DNA of 64,000 nucleotides from Methylobacterium gregans. GTDB taxonomy: Bacteria > Pseudomonadota > Alphaproteobacteria > Rhizobiales > Beijerinckiaceae. Position numbers and translations under genes: made by a program. The DNA is taken from contig NZ_BPQM01000029.1 in the NCBI RefSeq assembly GCF_022179245.1, positions 17,730-81,729 of the forward strand, written 5' to 3'. Below, one piece after another: positions 61,086-64,000 of the stretch. Numbering within the stretch: position 1 is the first letter of the stretch; the number at the start of each line of letters is the position of its first letter. Below the pieces are notes generated by a model. That model saw only the letters and a list, made by a program, of their open reading frames with translations, was not told the DNA's origin and did no database searches.

Positions 61086-63107
61086 ATGTCCAAGAAGCCC
61101 TTTCGCAAGCCCCAGCCGCCCAAGCGCCTCGCCCCTGCCGCTGCGGCACCGTCCGAACCCGACATGTTGGACGAGTTCCTTCCGGCGCAGGACACCGAGC
61201 AGATGCTCGGTGTCGCCCGGACCGCCCGCGTCAGCACCCTGCTGGCGATGGCGATGCTCCAGGATGCCGCGCGGCCCGCGGACCTCAAGCGCATGGCCAA
61301 GCCCGATGGCCTTGCCGTCGTCGTCTCCGTGCCCGGCCCCGACTGGGTCGAGCCGGTCACCCACGCCGTGCGGAAGCTTGGCGCTTGGTGCGAGGTGATC
61401 AAGAGAAATGGGTCCAGCCGGCAGGAGAAGCCAGAGCACGGTTGTGACGACGTCGCCGAAGCCCTCGGAGCCGGCAACGGCGTCGTCGGGGTAAGCCATG
61501 CCCCGGAGCGTTACCTTCCCGCCAATCTCGTCGCCCTGGCGGACATCAGGATCGACCTGAAGACGCCGAGCCCCCGGGCGCTCCGTTCGACCATCCGGCT
61601 CGCGACCGGCTCCCGGCCCGGGCCGATCCCGGCCGGCATCGCGTCCGGGCTGTCGTTCGCCACCCTGGCGGGCTGCATCCGCCGCGGAACGTCCGGCCGG
61701 GCCTGCGTCCGCCGCATCGAGGCGGCGTCGCGCGCCTTGATCGTCGTCGACCCCGGCGTCGCCGACGTGCCGCCCATCGAGCAATGCCACGGCTATGACG
61801 AGGGCGGCGCGAAGGCCTGGGCACTCGGGCTGGTCGCGGCGATGCAGGAGTATAGATCCGGACTTCGTCCTTGGAGTAGCATCGAGGACAGGAACATTGT
61901 GCTTTCCGGCGACCCCGGCGTGGGCAAGTCCACTTTCGCGAGAAGCGTAGCGAAGTCGCTGAGATTGCCTCTTTTCTCGACGAGCGTCTCGTCCTGGTTC
62001 GCCTCCACGGGTGGATACCTCAACGAGATCATTCGCCAAGTAGACACGGTCATCGGCCAGGCATCCGCCGCTGGACATGCCGTCTTACTACTTGAGGAAA
62101 TTGACTCAATTCCTAACAGATCGACAGTAGATCAAAGAAATCGCGAATATTGGGTCGCCTTGACGTCGCATATCCTCACGGCCCTGGACTCTGCGATGTC
62201 GGGGGCGACCTCGTCGCTGATCATCATCGGCGCGACCAATTTTCCGGAACGGCTCGACGAGGCGTTGGTGCGTCCGGGCCGCCTCAACCGGATCGTCCGG
62301 ATCGAGCGACCCGACACGGTCGCCACCGCGGGCATCTTGCGCCAGCACTTGATGGGTGACCTGCGGGACGTCGACCTCGGGCCGGTCGCCGCAATCGGCG
62401 CCGGCGCCACGGGGGCGGAAATCGCCGGGTGGGCGAAGCGGGCCCGCGGCGCGGCCCGGGCCGCGGGCCGGCCGATGACCCGCGCCGACCTCGTGGCACA
62501 GGTCGCCCCTCCGGACACGCGCGACGCCGACGAGATCCTCGGGATGGCACGACATGAGGCAAGCCACTGCGTGATCGGGCTGGTGACCGGCAGTTCCGAG
62601 GTCGAGACCGTCTCGACGGTGCCCAACGGTCCCTACGCCGGCCTTACGCGCAGCCGGGTTCGCCGCAGGTCCAACGTCAGCAGGCGGGATCTCGACGACT
62701 TCGTGGTGACGCTTCTGGCAGGCCGGGCGGCCGATGCCCTCTGGGGCAGCGTCCACAGTGGATCGGCGGGCCAGCCCGGCTCGGACCTCGCGGCCGCGAC
62801 GCGGCTCGTCGCCGCCGCGCATGCATCCTACGGTCTCGGCGGAAGCCTCGCGTGGCTCGGGGACGAGGACGAGGCGATGCGGCTCGCCCGGACGGACGAG
62901 GTCTTCAGGCGTCGCATCGAAGCCGACCTGTCCGCGCTGCAGGCGCGGGCCGACCGGCTCGTCCGGGAAAACGCCGCGACCATCGACGCGGTCGCCGCCC
63001 GCCTCGTGCGCTCGCGCGTGCTGTCCGGCGACGAAGTCCGTCGCATCGTCGCCGACTGCATTCCCGCCTCGGGCGGCGCCCTGCCCAAGGAGGCGCGCGA
63101 TGCGTGA
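61086..63107 (+). CDS. AAA+ ATPase with M41-type (FtsH-like) protease domain, soluble
   Basis: 673 residues. A unique N-terminal region (about 1-265) is followed by an AAA+ module (Walker A GDPGVGKS at about 275, Walker B LLLEEIDS, sensor GATNFPERLD, arginine region RPGRLNR). An M41-like domain has HEASH (about residue 490) and the third ligand region GSDLAAATRLVAAAHASYGLGG. No membrane helices, unlike FtsH. It probably unfolds and degrades proteins in the cytoplasm. Codon use changes sharply around 61840-62160 (see findings). It overlaps the next small gene by 8 bases. Confidence 0.86.
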   Translation: MSKKPFRKPQPPKRLAPAAAAPSEPDMLDEFLPAQDTEQMLGVARTARVSTLLAMAMLQDAARPADLKRMAKPDGLAVVVSVPGPDWVEPVTHAVRKLGAWCEVIKRNGSSRQEKPEHGCDDVAEALGAGNGVVGVSHAPERYLPANLVALADIRIDLKTPSPRALRSTIRLATGSRPGPIPAGIASGLSFATLAGCIRRGTSGRACVRRIEAASRALIVVDPGVADVPPIEQCHGYDEGGAKAWALGLVAAMQEYRSGLRPWSSIEDRNIVLSGDPGVGKSTFARSVAKSLRLPLFSTSVSSWFASTGGYLNEIIRQVDTVIGQASAAGHAVLLLEEIDSIPNRSTVDQRNREYWVALTSHILTALDSAMSGATSSLIIIGATNFPERLDEALVRPGRLNRIVRIERPDTVATAGILRQHLMGDLRDVDLGPVAAIGAGATGAEIAGWAKRARGAARAAGRPMTRADLVAQVAPPDTRDADEILGMARHEASHCVIGLVTGSSEVETVSTVPNGPYAGLTRSRVRRRSNVSRRDLDDFVVTLLAGRAADALWGSVHSGSAGQPGSDLAAATRLVAAAHASYGLGGSLAWLGDEDEAMRLARTDEVFRRRIEADLSALQARADRLVRENAATIDAVAARLVRSRVLSGDEVRRIVADCIPASGGALPKEARDA

Positions 63108-63441
63108 CGTGGATGCGCGCCTGGGGGCAACCGTCGTTGCCCTCGTTCAAGCCGCCCGGTCGCTCGGGCCGGAGCGCCTCGACGACCTCCTTGAGAACGT
63201 CGCCGGCGAGATCGCGGTGGCGCTCCTCGAAGAGGAGGCTCGGAGAACGGCCTGGGCCGGGTGCCCCGGCAACGTGGTTCCGTTCGCCCGCGGCGGTGTT
63301 CCAGGGGCGTGCCCGACCCCAACCGACGCCCGGGATGGATCCTGGAATGGGACGGAACGACCCCCGGAAGCGATTTCTGTGGATAAGTCCGTGCCGCTTC
63401 CGGGGGTGAGTCCCGGGCCATTGACAGCCGCGGATGCCTAA
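63100..63441 (+). CDS. Small protein of unknown function coupled to the AAA/M41 gene
   Basis: 113 residues (MRDVDARLGATVVALVQAARSLGPERLDDLLENVAGEIAVALLEEEARR, then a Pro/Gly-rich tail). The ATG lies within the end of the ATPase gene, after AAGGAGG. The helical N-terminus could contact the protease. Not recognised. Confidence 0.65.
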   Translation: MRDVDARLGATVVALVQAARSLGPERLDDLLENVAGEIAVALLEEEARRTAWAGCPGNVVPFARGGVPGACPTPTDARDGSWNGTERPPEAISVDKSVPLPGVSPGPLTAADA

Positions 63442-63595
63442 AAAGGCGGCAAGGCCGTCAAGCGGCCCCGGAGCCTGGACCGAACCGGCGCAAGGATAGC
63501 CCAGGGTCGCGAAGGGCCCTGGACCTCGATGGGCCTTCCGCCGGGTAAGCCGTTATCGCCAGCTGGCTTCCGGCGATCCCCGTTCCGGGCACTCA

Positions 63596-63691
63596 TTGAA
63601 TTGCCTATTCAATCCTTGAGGTCGAAATCATAAGGACTGAGGCAAGTATCCTTGATGTAGTTCGCCCCTCAAGGATCCGTGCAACCCTTGA
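63596..63691. repeat. Cluster of ATCCTTGA words and an inverted repeat
   Basis: ATCCTTGA at 63612 and 63648, its inverse TCAAGGAT at 63669, and CCTTGA at 63686. A further inverted repeat TTGAAT-N5-ATTCAA lies at 63596-63612. The cluster is AT-richer than its surroundings and probably regulatory. Confidence 0.45.
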
Positions 63692-63873
63692 CAAATTCTA
63701 GGTTAAGCGACTCTCGGGACTCGCGTTTCGCCGCCGGGCCGGCCCAATACGGATCATTGTACTTCGGTTCGACTTGCGGCATCAGAATGCAACGCCGAGC
63801 GGCAGACGCCACCTCGACGGAAATAAGCAGGCCCCGGTCGGGCTCGCCGCCCGGGCACACGGCCCGGGCAAAA

Positions 63874-63911
63874 GGAAGCCCCTCGGCGGATGTCGCCGCC
63901 GAGAGGCTTCC
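63874..63911. terminator. Long hairpin, first of two
   Basis: A 16-bp stem (GGAAGCCCCTCGGCGG against its complement, one mismatch) with a 6-base loop. It is extended outward by GGCCCGG/CCGGGCC. It may end transcription from either side. Confidence 0.55.
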
Positions 63912-63929
63912 GGGCCGGGGCCCCAAGGG

Positions 63930-63961
63930 GCGGGCGGGACTTCAAAAGAAGCCCCGCCCGC
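63930..63961. terminator. Long hairpin, second of two
   Basis: A 14-bp stem (GCGGGCGGGACTTC against its complement, one mismatch) with an AAAA loop, 18 bases after the first hairpin. Confidence 0.55.
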
Positions 63962-64000
63962 AGAGTTCAGACCCGGGTGCGTTAAGAGCGTCTAACAAAA

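Larger units (their letters stand above)
63442..64000. other. Non-coding right end of the window
   Basis: No supported gene; the minus-strand frame at 63669-63926 has no protein-like features. The stretch carries repeated ATCCTTGA words and two large hairpins, listed separately. Confidence 0.5.

Noticed and set aside
63669..63926. 85-residue minus-strand protein at the right end
   Set aside because: It runs through the large hairpin and has no protein-like pattern.
63700..64000. Intact tRNA-Ser closing the island
   Set aside because: I searched the right end for the 19-base att sequence and a cloverleaf and found none; the island continues beyond the window.

Overview
The window is GC-rich throughout, with dense operons that often overlap by ATGA or GTGA. 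It carries alphaproteobacterial-type genes: HWE histidine kinase, CsgH-type curli locus, Lrp-controlled alr-dadA and SUV3-like helicase. This suggests a Hyphomicrobiales bacterium, most likely of the Methylobacterium/Methylorubrum type. The genus is inferred from gene content, not measured.

Bases 1-4.6 kb hold a cyanate unit: a divergent PAS-domain regulator (cut by the window edge), paired palindromes, a full-consensus sigma-54 promoter, an ABC importer and cyanase. From 4.7 to 11.5 kb come a metallophosphoesterase broken by one amber codon, a LysR regulator, D-alanine catabolism (Lrp-type regulator, alanine racemase, D-amino acid dehydrogenase) and an EamA permease. From 11.7 to 22.7 kb lies a complete 2-aminoethylphosphonate unit: two regulators, phnW, phnX, an ABC importer, a probable pbfA and a Na/Pi transporter with a frameshift before its PhoU-like tail. 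From 22.9 to 29.2 kb is one sulfur/molybdenum cluster: iorAB-like, a flavocytochrome c pair and soxXYZA, without soxB or soxCD. From 29.3 to 37.2 kb is a curli amyloid locus: csgG, csgF, csgH, three curlin-repeat proteins, a coupled lytic transglycosylase and a LuxR-type regulator.

Bases 37.4-48.7 kb mix decayed genes with intact ones. Decayed: a chemoreceptor split by an apparent inversion, an IS110-type transposase piece and a CitE-like lyase. Intact: a SUV3-like helicase, an HlyD/glycosyltransferase pair, and a Crp regulator overlapping an HWE kinase.

From about 48.76 kb to the right edge the window enters what looks like an integrative island. A 19-base copy of a tRNA-Ser-like 3' end is followed at once by a tyrosine integrase. 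Inside are (i) a stress cluster (two universal stress proteins, BON protein, receiver protein, Nramp transporter, K+-channel-like protein, two small proteins) in which five transcription units each have an FNR/FixK-type box about 63-80 bases before the start codon; (ii) a two-gene short-Argonaute defence system, a DUF4365-type nuclease fused to a probable APAZ region plus a catalytically dead MID-PIWI Argonaute, matching the SPARDA architecture; and (iii) a soluble AAA/M41-type ATPase-protease whose leader resembles that of the preceding small gene. The SPARDA-like pair is the most notable system here. The right end of the island lies outside the window.
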